This document shows positions 62,344-64,000 of a stretch of DNA of 64,000 nucleotides, piece by piece. The position numbers and the translations under genes were made by a program. Position 1 is the first letter of the stretch, and each line of letters begins with the position of its first letter. This DNA comes from Bradyrhizobium sp. cir1 (GTDB lineage Bacteria > Pseudomonadota > Alphaproteobacteria > Rhizobiales > Xanthobacteraceae): positions 62,001 through 126,000 of the forward strand of contig NZ_JACIHE010000019.1 of NCBI RefSeq assembly GCF_014198245.1. The letters are read 5' to 3'. Under the pieces are notes generated by a model, which saw only the letters and a list, made by a program, of their open reading frames with translations, searched no databases and was not told where the DNA came from.

Positions 62344-62625
62344 GGTGATGTCTCCCTGCCGAGCATGATCCGGAAAAGTGCGCAGCGGTTTTCCGAAAAG
62401 ATCATGCTCCAAAAATAGAGAGCCAGACGATTGCGTCCGGCGGTGACGGCGTGATGACAATTTCGGCGCCGATGCAGCGCCTGCATGCGCGTCAACCGGA
62501 ACGGGAATGCCGGCGGTCGCGGGCCTGACGGAAATCCTTCACAGCGCAGTCAACGAGCGCGGCTAGCAATTGGCATCGCCGCCTGACGCTGCCGGGCAGG
62601 CATCATAGACATCAGGAGACCAGCG

Positions 62626-63408
62626 ATGCGCAGGGAAGATGTGCTGAGGCTTCCGTCCATGCCGGCCGCCGGGCCGAGCTATCCGGCCGGGCCCTATCGC
62701 TTCGTCAACCGCGAATTCCTCGTCATCACCTACGAGACCGATCCGGAGCTGATCCGCGCCGGCCTGCCCGAGCCGCTGGAGCCGATCGAGCAGCCGATCG
62801 TGCACTACGAATGGATCAAGATGCCGGACTCCTCCGGCTTCGGCAGCTACACAGAATCCGGCCTCGTCATCCCCGCGCGCCTCAATGGCGAGGAGGTCAA
62901 CTTCGTCTCGCAGATGTACCTGGACGACGATCCGCCGATCGCTGCCGGCCGCGAGATCTGGGGCTTCCCCAAGAAGTACGCCCATCCCAAGCTCGAGATC
63001 GTCAAGGATACGCTGACGGGCACGCTGGAATATGCCGGCCAGCTCGTCGCGATGGGCACGATGGGCTACAAGCACGAGAGCATGGCCGGCAACGGCGATC
63101 TCACCCGCGCCACGCTGTCGAAGACGCAGGTGAATCTGAAGATGATCCCGGGCGTCGACGGCCGGCTCGAGGTCTGCCAGCTCGTCGCGATCAACCTCAC
63201 CGACATCGTGCCGAAGGGCTCCTGGATGGGACCTGGCCGGCTACACCTGGTGCCGCATGTCAATGCGCCGGTTGCGGACTTCCCGGTCCGCCGCTGCCTC
63301 GGTGCGCACCACTACATCGCCGACCTGACGCTGCCGTTCGGTCGCGTCGTGCACGACTATGTCAAGGAAGCGGAAGCTGTGGCTGCGACGGGGCTCGCCG
63401 CAGAATAG
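62626..63408 (+). CDS. adc: Acetoacetate decarboxylase
   Basis: Encodes 260 residues. The Schiff-base Lys lies in EIWGFPKKYAHP (K116, with K117 adjacent), as in the Clostridium enzyme's K115-K116 pair. PELIRAGLPEPLEP and the C-terminal PVRRCLGAHHYIADLTL are typical. It converts acetoacetate to acetone and CO2. The partner patatin gene is divergent with a 282-base gap. A role in overflow of ketone bodies is likely, though family relatives use other keto-acids. Confidence 0.9.
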   Translation: MRREDVLRLPSMPAAGPSYPAGPYRFVNREFLVITYETDPELIRAGLPEPLEPIEQPIVHYEWIKMPDSSGFGSYTESGLVIPARLNGEEVNFVSQMYLDDDPPIAAGREIWGFPKKYAHPKLEIVKDTLTGTLEYAGQLVAMGTMGYKHESMAGNGDLTRATLSKTQVNLKMIPGVDGRLEVCQLVAINLTDIVPKGSWMGPGRLHLVPHVNAPVADFPVRRCLGAHHYIADLTLPFGRVVHDYVKEAEAVAATGLAAE

Positions 63409-63498
63409 GGCGCCATCATCAAACTGTAACACTGGCGTAATTGAGTACCCGCGAGAGATCCGGAACTGGCCGCCAGCGGCCTTCCGGAGATGGGCTGC

Positions 63499-64000
63499 AT
63501 GGACGTGGGGGTCCGCATGGCTGAGCCGGCGAAGCTTGTCAGCGCGATGTCGAACACTGACCCCGCCATTCCCGGCCTGGTCTGGGCGTTCCGCCTGCAC
63601 AGCGACGGCAGCGCCGAGGCGCTGCCGATCGGCCAGCCGATCGAGTCCAGCCATGACGGCCGGCTCTGGCTGCATTTCAACCTGACGGACGCGCGCGTGC
63701 GTCCATGGATTGCGGCGTCCAGCCTGCCGCCGCTCGCGCGCGATCTGCTGCTCTCGCACGACACCTTCCAGCAGCTCCACGTGATCGATCATTGCGTCTA
63801 CGGCGTGTTCTCCGATCTGGTCCGCGAGATCGACAGCGCGACCGAGGAGACCGCTTTCCTGCGCTTCGCCATGACCGAGCGGCTCCTGGTCAGCGGCCGC
63901 CATCAGGCGCTGTGCTCGGCGGACGCGACGCGCCGGGTGCTCGAAGGCGGCTACCGCGTCGACAATGTCGCCCATCTCCTGGAAAAGATCGTCGACGAGG
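63499..64000 (+). CDS. ZntB/CorA-type metal transporter (truncated by window edge)
   Basis: An open frame runs from ATG at 63499 (GGAG at 63486-63489) to the window end; other in-frame ATGs lie at 63490 and 63517. The first 165 residues show the cytoplasmic domain of ZntB: LVWAFRLHSDGSA, WLHFNLTDARVRPWI, then DHCVYGVFSDLVREI and LRFAMTERLLVSGRHQAL. The transmembrane region and GxN signature are beyond the edge. Family members transport divalent metals such as Zn. Confidence 0.82.
   Translation, partial: MDVGVRMAEPAKLVSAMSNTDPAIPGLVWAFRLHSDGSAEALPIGQPIESSHDGRLWLHFNLTDARVRPWIAASSLPPLARDLLLSHDTFQQLHVIDHCVYGVFSDLVREIDSATEETAFLRFAMTERLLVSGRHQALCSADATRRVLEGGYRVDNVAHLLEKIVDE

Overview
The window looks like chromosome from a high-GC alphaproteobacterium of the Bradyrhizobium type. 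The evidence is high-GC coding with strong codon bias, an IalB-family protein, Irr/ICE-like boxes ahead of a TonB iron locus, many ABC/TRAP uptake systems, and the intergenic palindromes typical of that group (CATTCCGGGG..., GTAGCCCGGATGAGCGAAGC..., GGTGGGTTA...TAACCCACC and CCTCAGGATGAGG families). The genus is inferred, not proven. I saw no rRNA, tRNA or CRISPR array.

Region 1 (1 to about 13.6 kb) is the integrase-proximal part of a mosaic siphovirus-type prophage. It has HNH nuclease, gp6-type connector, DUF3168, head closure, an antisense membrane-protein insert, terminase small and large subunits, gp10-like neck protein, tail assembly chaperone and tape measure. After two hairpins come a protein with an HUH-like motif, an N-terminally anchored protein, three tiny genes and a strong terminator. 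An A/T-rich NACHT-family STAND NTPase follows, then a convergent tyrosine integrase. Portal, protease, capsid, tail tube, tail tip, lysis and repressor genes are not seen. The NACHT gene is the best candidate for an anti-phage system.

Region 2 (13.8-21.8 kb): a DUF1428 gene, an orphan LivK-type binding protein, a decayed LivF fragment, an IalB-family protein, and an RND efflux pair with a likely promoter.

Region 3 (21.8-28.6 kb): an iron-uptake operon made of TonB-dependent receptor, PKHD-type hydroxylase, ExbB, ExbD and TonB, preceded by three TTTAGAA half-sites about 22 bp apart. A tail-anchored protein and an M50 protease lie on the opposite strand.

Region 4 (28.6-43.1 kb): a LysR/EamA pair, then a sugar or sugar-acid catabolic locus. 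One arm (minus strand) has a LacI regulator, an IlvD/Edd-type sugar-acid dehydratase, two SDRs and a GFA protein. The divergent arm has a CUT1 ABC transporter, a DenD-like dehydrogenase, a KDG-type kinase and KDPG aldolase. Two related LacI-type operators bracket the regulator. The logic is uptake, oxidation, dehydration, phosphorylation and aldol cleavage to pyruvate plus glyceraldehyde-3-phosphate.

Region 5 (43.1-49.0 kb): acyl-CoA metabolism, with a thiolase, a CaiB/BaiF CoA-transferase, a thiolase-like protein lacking the nucleophilic Cys with its DUF35 partner, a carboxymuconolactone decarboxylase-like protein, a MazG-like pyrophosphohydrolase and a 33-aa membrane protein.

Region 6 (49.0-57.1 kb): a TAXI-TRAP transporter operon ending in a glutaminase-STAS-cyclic-nucleotide-binding fusion, next to a mini-BCCP diverging from an IclR regulator and an acyl-CoA carboxylase beta subunit.

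Region 7 (57.1-64.0 kb): three Tad-type TadG/TadE proteins, a small secreted protein, a patatin-like phospholipase, acetoacetate decarboxylase and the start of a ZntB/CorA-type transporter.
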